31,058 bases of DNA, from positions 1-31,058 of the forward strand of contig JBNGIS010038202.1 of the NCBI GenBank assembly GCA_049999725.1, given 5' to 3'. Below are positions 9,066 to 20,336 of the stretch, one piece after another; position 1 is the stretch's first letter, and each line of letters starts with the position of its first letter. Position numbers and translations under genes: made by a program. The notes beneath the pieces are model-generated. The model worked only from the letters and a program-made list of their open reading frames with translations. It was not told the DNA's origin and did no database searches. This DNA is from Haplomitrium mnioides. Taxonomy: Eukaryota > Marchantiophyta > Haplomitriopsida > Calobryales.

Positions 9066-11828
9066 GTGTGTTGTGGTGTTTCAAATCTATGGTGGGAAGC
9101 TCTACTTTATGTAGAGTCTTGTGATTATATTGCAAGAAGATTCAAATTACTTGTTGTCTTGTGATTATATTGCAAGAAGCTATAAATCACTTGTTGTCTT
9201 GTTGCAGTACTCAAAATTTTTGTATGTGTTGTCATGTTGTGAATCTATGGTGAGAAGCTTTACCTCATGTATAGTCTTGTGATTGTATTGCAAGAAGCTT
9301 TAATTACTTGTTTTCTTTTGATTGAGTACTCAAAATTATTATACATGTTGTGGTGTTGTGAATCTATGGTGAGAAGCTTTACCTTGCGTTTAGACTTATG
9401 ATTATGTTGTGAGAAGTTTTTAACTACTTTCTCTATTGTGATTGAGTACCCAAAATCCTTATATGTGTTGTGGTTTGTAAATCTATGGTGAGAAGCTTTA
9501 CCTCACATTTAGTCTTGTGATTGTATTGTGAGAAGCTTTAAATTATTCATGGTCTTGTGACTAAGTACTCAAAATTTTTATGAGTTATGGTGTTGGGAAT
9601 CTATGGTAAGAAGCTTCACCTTACATGTAGTGTTGATATTTTATTGTGAGAAGCTTTAAATTACTTGTTGTGATTTAATTGTATTGTGAAAAGCTTTAAA
9701 TTACTTGTGGTCTTGTGATTGAATACCTAAAAATCTTTTTTATGTTTTGTTGTGTTGTGGATGTATGGTGACAAGCTTTACCTCATGTGTAGTCTTGTGA
9801 TTGTGCTGTAAAAATCTTTAAATCACTTGTTGTCTTGTGATTGTATTGCGAGAGGCTTTAGTTTACTTGTAGTCTTGTAATTGAGTATTTAAAATCTTTA
9901 TATATGTTGTGGAGTTGTGAATCTATGATGAGAGGATTTACCTCATGTGTAGTGTTGTGATTGTATTGCGAGAAGCTTAAAATTACTTGTGGTCTTCTAA
10001 TTGAGTACACAAAATCTATCTATGTGTTGTGAAGTTGTGAATGTATAGTGAGAAGCTTTATCTCATGTGTAGTCTTGTGATTGTGATACGAAAAGCTTTA
10101 AGTTACTTGTTATCTTGTGGTTGTATTTCTAGAAGTTTTTAATTTACTTGTGGTCTTGTGAAACTGTAGTGAGAAGCTTTATGTTTTGTATTGTCTTGTG
10201 ATTGTATTATGAAAAGCTTTAAATTACTTGTGATCTTGTGATTGAGTGCTCAAAATCTTTATATATGTTGTGGTGTTGTGAATCTATAGTGAAAAGCGTT
10301 GTCTCATGTGCAGTCTTGTGACTATTGTGAGAGGCTTTAAAATACTTGTCTTGTGATTGTATTGCAAGAAGCTCTAAACTACTTGTGGTCTTGTGATTGA
10401 GTACTCAAAATCTTTGTATGTATTGTGGTGTTGTGAATCTATAATGAGAAGCTTTATTTCATGTGTAGTCTTGTGACTATATTGCAAGAAGTTTTAAATT
10501 ACTTGTTCTCTAGTGACTTTATTGCAAGAAGCTTCAAGTTACTTGTAGTCTTGTGATTTAGTCCTAAAACGTTTTATGTGTGTTGTAGTGTTGTGAATGT
10601 ATGGTGAGAAGCTTTACCTTATGTGTACTCTTGTGATTGTATTGTGAGAAGCTTGAAATTACTTGTTCTCTTGTAATTGAGTACTGAGAAGTTTTATATG
10701 TGTTGGTGTGTGTGAATCTATAATGATTAGCTTTGCCTTAGGTCTAGTCTTGTGATTGTGTTGCGAGAAGCTTTAAATTACTTATATTCTTGTGATTGCA
10801 TACTTAAACTCTTTATATGTGTTGTGGTGTAATGAATCTCGAGTGAGAAGTTTACCTCACTTTTAGTCTTGTGATTGTATTGCAAGAAGCTCTAAATTAA
10901 TTGTGGTTTTGTGATTGAGTACTCAAAATCTTTGTATGTGTTGTGAATCTATGGTAAGAAGCTGTATTTCATGTCTAGTCTTGTGACTATATTGCAAGAA
11001 GTTTTAAATTACTTGTTCTCTAGTGACTTTATTGCAAGAAGATTCAAATTACTTGTAGTCTTGTGATTTAGTCCTAAAAATATTTATGTGTGTTGTGGTG
11101 TTGTGAATGTATGGTGAGAAGCTTTACCTTATGTGTACTCTTGTGATTGTATTGTGAGAAGCTTGAAATTACTTGTTCTCTTGTGATTGAGTACTGAAAA
11201 GTTTTATATGTGTTGTGGTGTGTGAATCTATAGTGATTAGCTTTGCCTTGCATGTAGTCTTATGATTGTGTTGCAAGAAGCTTTAAATTAGTTATGTTCT
11301 TGTGATTGAGTACTCAAACTCTTTATATATATTGTGGTGTAGTGAATCTATAGTTAGAAGGTTTACCTCACTTGTAGTCTTGTGAATGTGTTGCAAGAAG
11401 CTTTAAAATACTTGTTGTCTTGTGATGGTATTACAAGAAGCTTGAGATTACTTCTGGTCTTGTGATTGAATACTCAAAACCCTTGTGTGTTTTGTGACCT
11501 TGTGAATATATGGTGAGAAGCTTCACCTCATGTGTAGTCTTGTGATTGTATTGTGAGAAGCCTTAAACTACTTGTTGTCTTGTGATTGTATTGCAAGAGG
11601 CTTTAAGTTACTTGTAGTCTTGTAATTGAGCATTCAAAATCTTTATATGTGCTTGGGAGTTGTGAGTCCATGGTAAGAAGCTATACCTCATGTGTAGTGT
11701 TGTGATTGTATTGCGAGAAGCTTTCAATTACTTGTTGTCTAGTGATTGTATTGCGAGAATCTTTCAATTACTTGTGGTGTTGTGATTGAGTACAAAAAAT
11801 CTCTACATGTTTTGTGGTGTTGTGTGAG
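9066..11828 (+). repeat. 40/160-bp higher-order satellite, block 2
   Basis: The array resumes in the middle of a D monomer, exactly where block 1 stopped. Units run A-B-C-D (160 bp) or A-B-D (120 bp). The block contains the 518-bp tandem duplication at 10360-11395. It ends in a D-to-A junction (GTGGTGTTGTG, up to about 11824) where insertion 2 begins. Open frames inside it are short and without coding character. Confidence 0.95.
10360..11395 (+). repeat. 518-bp tandem duplication inside the satellite
   Basis: 10360-10877 and 10878 to about 11395 share a string of private variants in the same order: GCTCTAAA, TTCTCTAGTGACTTTATTG, GATTTAGTCCTAAAA, GTACTCTTGTG and GATTAGCTTTGCCTT. The offset of 518 bp is about 13 monomers. 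The copies are more like each other than like the rest of the array, so the duplication is younger than the basic higher-order unit. Confidence 0.85.
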
Positions 11829-13696
11829 GAGTTTTTTAGAAGGGAAGTATTGGAATATGTCATTGTAGGCTTTGTGTTTTCAAAAAATGCAAGAATAAAG
11901 CAGAAGAGATGATGAAATTCTGAAAACTTGCTCAGTTAATGATTATGAGCTGAACGGAAGGAATTGGGTTTCATTGTAGAAGATGAAGCAAGAGAGATGA
12001 ACTTATGAGGATCCAAAGTCAGTCAGCAAAAATGATTTTGAAAGGTTGTATCAAGGATATAGCAGAATCTGATTCGTTAAATCGGAATTAAACCTTTTAC
12101 CATTGACGACCCACAAAAATGTGTCATAAAACTTATAATGAGAAAGAGTGGTTAAATGGTCGTGGAAATCTTGAAAGTTTATTTTTTGCGCTAAGTCATC
12201 CACCATGCCAGGAGGAGGAAGAGGCACTTGTATTGCTTCATGGAGATCAGAGCAAAAGCAAACTCTATTTTGTCAAATTGAGAAAGAAGGAGAGAATTGA
12301 CAAAGGGACCCATAGATTGAGAAGGGAAAACAACATGAAATGAGCAAGGACTAAGAGGAGGGTATTTCTTATGCGCCATCTGGGCGAGTGAAGATTTTCC
12401 ACATTTCCAAGTTCACATATGATTTACAGAAGTGTTTGGAGTATAGGAGATTGTGGTTTCTTTGGAAAAATCTAAGAGGTCACCATTAGTGTTCAAAAAG
12501 GAGGAGAAAACTCATATTGTTGTGATAGATGAAGAGGTTGTTTTATTGGTGAGGAAGACTTTATTGTAGTTTACGGAGGAAGTGCTTCGAAAGATTTATA
12601 GATTACCGGAGGTGGATTGCTTGGAAAGGATTATTAAAGGGGATGAGCATTTGGCATACTTGACAGAAAACCCAAGCATGACAAATGATGGATTCAAAAT
12701 CTTGGAGCTCAAAAAATCTTTGCTCTAGAAGTTCATTTAGTTGTTTGCTTACATCTTGTTTCAACCAAAGTTTAGGTATGTTACGAAGGCAAGCTTGATT
12801 CTTTTGTTAAATTTTTGGAGAGGTCACACCAAAGGGGTGGCGGATTTAATATGGGGTAGAATTACCAGGTAATTCAAACTAGCTTGGTCAAAGAATCCAA
12901 TGATATGGCTTGCTCTATTTTTGCTACATCAATTGGAGGTGTTGAAAGTGTGCAATTACGATGGGTGGTGGCAAATTGAGAAGGATGGATGAATCTTGGG
13001 AGAATATATGACAAGTGATGGAAGAGTTGAATCAGAGAAGAGCAACAAAATTTCCTCCAATGTTTATTCTAGTAGAAGCAAGTATAGGAGGAAATGTTAA
13101 TGTGGAAGCTATTGTAACTGAGGGTACGGCAGAATTACAAGAATGTGCCCAACTAAAATTGGTGAGAAGAAAAGTGAGGATTGGAGCAAAAGAAGTAATA
13201 GTGTCAAGGCTAGTGGGGAATGAAGAGGCAAGAAAAGTAGCTCAAGTAGCTGAGGAGCTTTAATCAAATGAGTCAGATAAAGGAACCATGAATGAGAGAG
13301 AAGGAGCTATGAGGGTGGATGAAGACACCGAATCAGATTACGATGAATGGCAAGAACGAATTCATAGAGTAATTTGATTGATGAAAATTTAGGAAAACAG
13401 GTTGGAGAATGCAATCCGCTATGAGAGAGGAGAGAGTTCAATGTTAAAGAAAGCTTTGATTGAGGCACAACAACAAGTGATTAATCTTACAAGCTAGAAA
13501 GATGCAAGATCGAGTGGCGATGCTAGAGGAGCAAGTTAGCAGAGACCAAGTGAATGTTCAAAAATTAGAAGATCACATGGCAAAGTTGGCCCAAAAATTG
13601 CAAGATGAGGAGTGTCACATGAAAGTATTAAAGAAGGAAAAAGACGTCGTAGAGCCTGAAATTTTACAGAGGAGATACGTGATAGACTAGTTGAAA
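11829..13696 (+). mobile_element. insertion 2 in the satellite, with a dead coding region
   Basis: This non-satellite segment sits between blocks 2 and 3. The left array stops in GTGGTGTTGTG and the right one resumes at TGTGAGAAGTTTTACC, so the array phase is nearly kept. TGTGAG occurs at both junctions (11823-11828 and 13697-13702) and may be a target duplication, but the ends are not TG...CA and about nine bases of the expected monomer are missing. The class of element is unknown. Most of its length is the coding relic at 12361-13690. Confidence 0.5.
12361..13690 (+). pseudogene. decayed gene of about 440 codons with a coiled-coil C-terminus
   Basis: Three successive frames read as protein. 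The first, from 12361 (GRVKIFHISKFTYDLQKCLE), is followed from about 12462 by a second frame (FTEEVLRKIYRLPEVDCLER, then WRGHTKGVADLIWGRITR and KNPMIWLALFLLHQLEVLK). The third part runs on from about 13018 (ATG) through an acidic stretch (DEDTESDYDEW) to a heptad-like helix at 13502-13690 (MLEEQVSRDQVNVQKLEDHM) typical of a coiled coil. Stops interrupt it at 12567, 12726 and 12738 (all TAG), then TAA, TGA and more TAG. The satellite starts six bases after the last stop. The order globular domain, acidic linker, coiled coil resembles gag-like or transposon-derived plant proteins, but no catalytic motif or zinc knuckle is visible. Family unassigned. Confidence 0.55.
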
Positions 13697-16689
13697 TGTG
13701 AGAAGTTTTACCTCATATAAACTCTTGAGAGTGTATTGCAAGAAGCTTTAAATTACTTGTTTTATTGTGATTGTAATGCGTAAAGTTGTTAATTACCTCT
13801 GGTCTTGTGATTGAGTCCTCAAAATTTTTGTATGTGTTGTGGTGTTGTGAATCTATGGTGGGAAGCTTTACCTCATGTGTAGTATTGTAATTGTATTGCA
13901 AGAAGATTTCAAATTAATTGTTGTCTTGTGGATGTATTACGAGAAGCTTTAAATTTCTTATTGTCTTGTGATTGAGTTCTCAAAAGCTCTATATATGTTG
14001 TGATGTTGTGAATCTATGGTGAGAAGCTTTACCTCACGTGTAGTCTTGTGATCGTATTGTGAGAAGCTTTAAATTACTTGTTGTCTTGTTATTGTATATT
14101 GAGAAACTTTAAATTATTTGTGGTTTTGTGATTGAGGACTAAAATTTTGTATACATGTTGTGGTGTTTTTAATCTATGGTAGGAAGCCTTAACTCACATA
14201 TAGTCTTGTGATTGTATTGAGAGAGGCTTGAAGTTACTTGTGGTCTTATAATTGAGTACTCGCAATTTTTATATGTGTTGTGGTGTTGTGAATCTATGGT
14301 GAGAAGCTTCACCTCAGGTGTAGTCTTGTAATGGTATTGGGAGAAGCTTTAAATTTCTTGTTGTCTTGTGATTGTGTTGTGAGAAACTTTAAATTACTTG
14401 TGTTTTTGTGAGTGAGTACTCAAAATCTTAATATGTGTTGCAAAATTGTGAATCTTTGGTGAGAGGCTTTACCTCTTGTGTAGTCTTGTGATTGCATTGC
14501 AAAAAGCTTTCAATTACTTGTGGTCTTGTGATTGAGTACTCAAAAATTTTATGTGTTTTGGTGTTGTGAATCTATGTTAAGAATCTCTACCTCACATGTA
14601 GTCTTGTGATCTTAATGCAAGAAGATTTGAATTACTTATTGTCGTGTGATTGTATTTCAGTGAGCTATAAATTACCTGTGGTTTTGCAATTGAGTACCCA
14701 AAATCTTTCTATCTTATGTAGTGTAATAAATCTATGTCTAGAAGTTTACCTCATCATTAGTGTTATGATTGTATTGCGAAAAGCTTTAAATTACTTGTTA
14801 TCTTGTGATTGTATTGGGAGAAACTTTAAATTACTTTATGGTCTTGTAAATGAGTACTCAAAATCTTTATATGTGTTGTGGTGTTGTGAATCTTTGTTGA
14901 GAAGCTTTACCTCACAGGTAGTCTTGTGATTATATTGCAAGAAGCTCCAAGTTACTTCTTATCTTGTGATTGTAGTGCAAGAAACTTTAAATTACTTGTG
15001 GTCTTGTGAATGAGTACTCTAAATCTTATATGTATTGTGGTGTTGTGAATCTATGGTGAGAAGCTTTACCTCACGTGTAGTCTTGTGCTTGTATCGCAAG
15101 TTTTAAATTACTTATTGTTTTGTGATTGTATTGCTAAAAGTTTTAAATTAGTTGTGGTCTTGTTATTGAGTACCTAAAATCTTTGTACATCTTCTAGTGT
15201 TGTTAATCTATAGTCAAAAGCCTTATCTCACATATGGACTTGTGACTATATTGCAAGAACTTTAAATTGCTTGCTACATTGTGATTGTAATTTGAAAAAC
15301 TTTAAATTGTGGTCTTTTGAATGAGTATTTGAAATATTTTAATGTATTATGGTGGTATGAGTCTATGGTGAAAAGCTTTACCTTGTGTAGTCTTGTAATT
15401 GTATTGCAAGAAGCTTTGAATTACTTATTGTTTTGTCATTGCATTGTGAGAAGTGTTAAGAGACTTGTAGCCTTGTGAATGAATACTCAAAATCTTTATA
15501 TGTGTTGTGGAATTGTGAATCTCCAATGAGAAGTTTTTACCTTACGTATAGAGTTGTTATTGTATTGTGAAAAGCTTTAAACTACTTGTTGTCTTGTGAG
15601 TCTATTGTGAGAAGCTTTGAATTACTTTTGGTCTTGCGTTGAGCACTAAAAATTTGTATATGTGTTGTGGTGTTGTGAATATATGGTGAGAAGCTTTACC
15701 TCACATATAGTGTTGTGACTATATTGCAAGAAGCTTTAAATTACTTATTGTATTGTGAATGTATTGCGAGAAGCTTTACATTGCTTATGCTTTTGTGAGT
15801 GAGTACTCAAAATCTTTCTATATGTTGTGGTGTTGTAAATCTATGGTGAGAAGCTTTACCTCATGTGTAGTATGATGATTATATTGGAAGAAGCTTTAAA
15901 TTGCTTGTTGTTCTATGATTGTATTACAAGAAGCTTTAAATTACTTGATGTTTTGTGATTGAGTACTTAAATTCTTTATATTAGTTGTGGTGTTGTGAAT
16001 CTATGGTGAGAAGCTTTACCTCACGTATGGTGTTGTGATTGTATTCCAAGAAGCTTGAAATTACTTGTTGTCTTGTGATTGTATTCCGAGAAGCTCTAAA
16101 TTACTTGTAGTCTAGTGATCATTGAGTATTCAAAATCTTAACATGTGTTGTGGTGTTGTGAAGCTATGGTGAGAAGCTTTACCTCATGTGTAGTTATGTG
16201 ATTGTATTGCAAGAAGCTGTAAATTACTTGTTGTCTTGTGGTTGTATTGCAAAAAGCTTTAAATTACTTGTGTCCGTGTGAATGAGTACTCAAAATCCTT
16301 ATATGTGTTGTGGTGTTGTCAATCTATGGTGAAAAGCTTTACCTCATGTGTAGTGTTATGATTGTATTAGAAGAATCTTTAAGTTACTTGTTTTCTTCTG
16401 GGTATATGTGTTGTGGTGTTCTATTGCGATAAGCTTTAGGCTACTTGTGGTCTTGTGATTGATTACTCAAAATCTTTATATGTGTTGTAGAGTTGTGAAT
16501 CTTTGGAGAGAAGCTTTACGTCACCTATAGTGTTTTGATTGTATTGTGAGAAGCTTTAAATTAATTTTGTCTTGTGACTATACAGAAAGAAGCTTTAGAT
16601 TACTTGTGGTCTTGTGAACGAGTATTCAAAAATCCTTACATGTGTTGTGGTGTTGTGAATATATGGTGAGAAGTTTTACCCTACGTGTA
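13697..16689 (+). repeat. 40/160-bp higher-order satellite, block 3
   Basis: This is the clearest block. TATGGTGAG-type A monomers start at 13854, 14015, 14175, 14295, 14455 and 14573, giving spacings of 161, 160, 120, 160 and 118 bp. A rearranged spot near 16395-16430 joins parts of C, D and B out of order. The block ends inside an A monomer (CTACGTGTA, 16681-16689). Confidence 0.95.
13854..14014 (+). repeat. reference A-B-C-D higher-order unit
   Basis: A is 13854-13893, B 13894-13934, C 13935-13974 and D 13975-14014. A, B and C share GAGAAGCTTTA near their start and GTCTTGTGATTG at the end. D is the most diverged (AGTACTCAAAATCTTT, then GTTGTGGTGTTGTGAATC) but still aligns with C at about 25 of 40 positions. 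In the consensus B and C differ at about two positions. Confidence 0.9.
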
Positions 16690-17203
16690 TACTTTATGTA
16701 TCAGGTATCATTGTATAAAATGTATATATCTTGTTCCCATACTCAACGTAAGACTATCGGCTATGGTGCGATGACTCTCCTCTTTATACTTCCACATATA
16801 ACACACAAGAACACTTACCACACTCTCAGACCACACACATCACATAAGACTCCTGAATCTGAAAAATCCACATACAAGGATACAAATTCAGTATATATGA
16901 ATAGGACTTTCACACGACAAACACAAAACAGAATTTTCTCTGAACGTATGTAATACCTCTGCTAATACGGCCTCATCCAACTTGTTGTCCAAAGAATCTG
17001 CCACTGATCTGCCATTGTGCCTCAAGGTTACTCTGGATTGTCCGCAGTGACCATTCAGACCCATAAATAATTTCTCCTCTTTCGATTCTAACCTTTTCAT
17101 CAGTTTTTATTTCACTCAGTTTGTATCAATTTACCCAACTTCAACCTCTTGTCAAAAACTACATCAGCTTTTGAGTGCCCTGTTCTTCATATGTACCTCT
17201 TCA

Positions 17204-17449
17204 CTAACCCTCACACTCCTCATATAAATTCATATCACCTCCAAAGTCAGTCTTCTTTCTCTCTTGTAGCCCTTCAAACTTCATAAAAATTGTAATATAC
17301 CCTGGTCACTTCCTTCCTTTGTACAACTCTCCAAACTCACTCCCAATGAGTCCAACGATCATCTGCTCGTACATCGGGAGGTTGTCTCCATCCACTTCAC
17401 GTACTCCACCAGGTATGTTCGTATTCCAATTTGAAACTGTATTTTCCAT
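17204..17449 (-). pseudogene. - strand coding relic, 81 codons with one TGA
   Basis: From an ATG at 17449-17447 the frame is open for 47 codons (for example GDNLPMYEQMIVGLIGSEFG), hits TGA at 17308-17306, then continues for 33 codons (GYITIFMKFEGLQERKKTDF and an acidic end) to TAG TGA at 17206-17201. Further downstream the same frame has short protein-like pieces mixed with stops. The composition and length of the readable frame suggest real ancestry rather than chance. It lies downstream of the relic at 17728-18186 and may be the same gene after a decayed or intron-like stretch. No domain is recognised. Confidence 0.4.
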
Positions 17450-17727
17450 AGAGCTTATTTTCTACATTTCACCTTACTGTAGCAAATACAGGGCTGAATA
17501 TAGGGCTCGACCTACTGCAGCGAGTATACGTCTAAATCTTCACTTCCTACCACTACGCTTCATTAGCTGACTGAACCTCAATGTTCCATTTTTTCCCATC
17601 AATTTGACAAGGTCCTTAGGTAATGTGTCCATCGTATTGAAATACCAGCACCGTGGAGATGTCGTATACCCACTCAAGAACCATCCTGAATTTTCTCTAC
17701 AGGGCTGGTATGCGCCTCACTCCCACT

Positions 17728-18186
17728 TCACGATTTCATCTCCTCTCCTACACTTGAATTTCTACCCATCCCCTTTCTAAATTTGCTGTCTCCTTCAAGC
17801 TACCATGCTGCCTCCTCTACGATTGATGTCTCCTTCCCCTGCGATGCTGCCTCCCTGTGCTATTTCCTGCTGAACTCTCTCTAAGCATTCTCCCAAACAC
17901 TCATCTCCATCAAGCGATTTCGTGCTCTATTTTTGCTTCTCCCAATGGATACTTTGAGTTCTCAAGATCCCATCACTAATGAGTCTGTAGGCAATGACCT
18001 GCATAGACTGACCAAGATTCACCACTCGATCCATTCAGTCATCTCCTCCTTCATTGAGCATTCTTCATGCATGTGAAATGTATAGAATTCTTCAATACGC
18101 CCCTAGATTTCCTTCAACAAGTGCAGCTCAATTTCTCCTAGTCTTCCCCACACACGCATCCACTCTTCATGGATGATGCAATTTCC
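17728..18186 (-). pseudogene. - strand coding relic behind a TATA box
   Basis: The frame opens at 18186 and reads EEWMRVWGRLGEIELHLLKE to a TAG at 18105-18103, then RIEEFYTFHMHEECSMKEEM and on to a TGA. More pieces follow with TGA and TAG stops down to 17728. The first two pieces are rich in Glu, Trp and Met and look like an alpha-helical domain. No ATG is in frame at the start, so the true beginning is lost or lies upstream. The TATA box at 18226-18236 stands about 40 bp ahead, a natural promoter spacing. A gag-like protein of a retroelement is possible. Function unknown. Confidence 0.4.
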
Positions 18187-18200
18187 AAAAACACAAGCGG

Positions 18201-18218
18201 AGGGGGGCGGCGCCCTTG
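18201..18218. other. G/C-rich palindromic patch
   Basis: AGGGGGGCGGCGCCCTT contains a GGCGCC palindrome and a run of six G next to the TATA box, on otherwise AT-rich ground. It lies where the transcript of insertion 3 would start. Confidence 0.4.
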
Positions 18219-18225
18219 AAAACAT

Positions 18226-18236
18226 CCCCTTTTATA
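18226..18236 (-). promoter_or_regulatory. TATA box (TATAAAAGGGG)
   Basis: On the - strand the sequence reads TATAAAAGGGG, a strong match to the plant TATA box TATAAA. A transcript would start some 25-35 bp further on, near 18200, just before the coding relic at 18186. It is the best promoter-like signal in the window, although the element behind it is dead. Confidence 0.5.
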
Positions 18237-18430
18237 CTCCCTTAACCCGAGATCTCTTTTGTTTTTTTCTCCGATTAATCTTGATTGTTGATGCAAATCT
18301 CGACCGTCGATTTAATGGCAATTTCCATGAGGCCTTCTAGCTTAGGTTATATTACTAATTTAAATATAAAATACTAATATCTATATTTCTCCTCTCCTAA
18401 TCGCCCTTTTAACAAACCGATTTTTACGTA

Positions 18431-18475
18431 CAGACACAAACACACATACACATGTAACAGACATACATATGCTTA
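18431..18475. repeat. imperfect AC-rich microsatellite
   Basis: The + strand has alternating AC and ATAC steps (ACACAAACACACATACACATG and similar), low-complexity sequence inside insertion 3. Confidence 0.5.
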
Positions 18476-18757
18476 CAGAAGAGCTTCCTTTTCTGTCTCA
18501 TTTCTTCGTCACCTTGCCTTTCTTGTGAGCCGATGGTGTCGTTGGGACTTTGTGATACCTGTACTTGCAGAAAATATATAAATATATAATGAAAATAATA
18601 TTGTAAACGTTGTTCCAAACTTGATTCCTCTTTCTTTGATGATGTCCACTGATGTTCATTGTCGCCATTCACACTCCACTTGTCTCTATTTTCATGTTTT
18701 GTTTCTCCTTTATGTTGTCTCTATATGTATCTCCAATGTACCTCTTCGGGCCTAACA

Positions 18758-18999
18758 TGTGGTGTTGAGCATTTTTGGTGAGAAGCTTAACCTCACACAG
18801 AGTCTTGTAATGTATTGTAAGAAGTGTTGAATAACTTGTTGTCTAGTGATTGTATTGTGAGTAACTTTAAATAACTTGTGGTCTTCTGAATGAGTACTAA
18901 AAATCTTTTAATATGTTGTGGTGTTGTGAGACTATGGTGAGAAGCATTACTTCATGTATAGTCTTGTCATTGTATTCTAAGAAGTTTTTTTACTTTTGG
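18758..18999 (+). repeat. 40/160-bp higher-order satellite, block 4
   Basis: This short block separates insertions 3 and 4. It starts in a D monomer (TGTGGTGTTGAG), passes about six diverged monomers including TGGTGAGAAGCTTAACCTCA, and ends in a B/C-type monomer at TTACTTTTGG. The last five bases, TTTGG, are the left target duplication of insertion 4. Confidence 0.9.
18995..18999 (+). repeat. target-site duplication TTTGG, left copy
   Basis: TTTGG lies directly before TGTCGGCCGGG and again directly after GGGGTTGACA at 23051-23055. Removing the insert and one copy gives TTACTTTTGGTCATGTGAT, which fits the monomer consensus TTACTTGTGGTCTTGTGAT with two changes. Confidence 0.8.
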
Positions 19000-20006
19000 T
19001 GTCGGCCGGGTGTGTATGAGTTTTTTCTTTTTTTTTGGATTGTTGATGCTCTAGCCTAGTGGATCCCTTTTGTTTGTGTTGATCTTGTGTATTCCTTTGT
19101 GTTTTATTGTCTTATGGTTGTTATGCCAATCCTGCACCTTTCTCCTCTCCCTCCTTTCCCTTCTCTTCCTTTTTTTTCTGCCTTTCCTTGTGGAGGTCAT
19201 GAATCATGCAAGCCAAGGGGGAGCCTTGTGGAATCCAGAGGAGTTAGGTAAGAAAGCTAGCAGGGGGATCAAAGGAACTTGCAGCAACAGGACAGAGGCA
19301 GGGCTGACAAGGGGGAGCAAGAAGGATCAAGCAGATGTGAGAGGGAGATCAGAAGGAAGGAGCCAGCCACAATCGAGGAAGAATCCATGAGAGGAGTACG
19401 GGAGATGAAGGTGAGGGGGTGAAAGTCAGGATGCACAACGGAGGAGCCAACAGTTTTGACCACTACATCCTCAATTCGTGACCATTCGGGGCGTGCAATA
19501 CCTTGATAGAGAGAAGAGCTCGAGGCAATCATAGTGCAATTTGAATCAAAGAGAATAACGCAGAAACAAGGAGGAACAACCTTCGGGAAGTTAACCGATG
19601 GCCGCAGCCCCGAGGAGTCCGTGGAGCGCTGCGGAAATGTGGCAGCACTTGGGGGTCCGAAAAGATTGACGGGATCGCGCCATCCTAAGTGGGATACCCG
19701 GTTAAGCAGGTTCCAATGCGTCTTATGACGTGGGGGGACTGCTTAATAGGGATCCGCCAAGGGGGGTCCAACGGGTCCGAAGAGGGCAAAACAAGGATAG
19801 ACGAAACGGTGACACATCATGGTTTTGAAGCCAACGGGAGTCCGAAGGGCACTGCGGAAATGTGGCAGCCCCAGCACACTTCACGGGACTCGGGGACACG
19901 TGGCCGTCCCCGGGTGTCTGCGGAAACTTGGTGGGTCCCGCAAAGCTTAACAGAGTTCAACCCCTAAGTAGGGCGACCCAGTTAATTTGGTTCCGAGCAG
20001 CCTCCC

Positions 20007-20025
20007 TAAGTGGGGAGTCCACTTA
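20007..20025. repeat. perfect hairpin in the GTTAA module
   Basis: TAAGTGG and CCACTTA form 7-bp inverted arms around a 5-base loop (GGAGT). A diverged form is present in copy C at 30415-30433. Confidence 0.65.
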
Positions 20026-20336
20026 ACGGGGATCCGACGGGAAGCCAACTGGAGACCAAGGGAGGAGATGCGAAACGGGGTCCGAAGCTCTACGAAATAG
20101 AAATGCCATGAAGAATCAACGATGAATCTCCTGTTGCTGGAATCGATTGATTTGCGGAAGAAGAATTTCCCTTGCGACCTTGAAGAAGAATTCCTCTGAG
20201 ATGCTGCGATCCTTACAAGGAGGTGAATGGAAGACAATCGTGATGAGAAAGCAAGCTGTGAAGAACATTGTGCGATGATCGAATGGACGTGCTGCGCGAT
20301 TGAATTGAGAATGAGCAATGATCGGATTGAAGGAAA

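Larger units (their letters stand above)
16690..18757 (-). mobile_element. insertion 3 in the satellite, transcribed region on the - strand
   Basis: This is non-satellite sequence between blocks 3 and 4. Read on the - strand it begins TGTTAGGCCC, a common type of LTR start, then passes a motif ATCGACGGTCGAGAT, a TATA box (18226-18236), and two coding relics (18186-17728 and 17449-17204). The other end could be read as ...GTATACA, giving TG...CA ends, but the flanking five bases do not match (CTACG against TGTGG). The boundaries are therefore approximate and the class uncertain. Confidence 0.45.

Noticed and set aside
16681-18762. A clean target-site duplication around insertion 3
   Set aside because: With TG...CA ends the flanks are CTACG and TGTGG, which do not match. 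Alternative boundaries give only approximate matches (ACGTG against ACATG).
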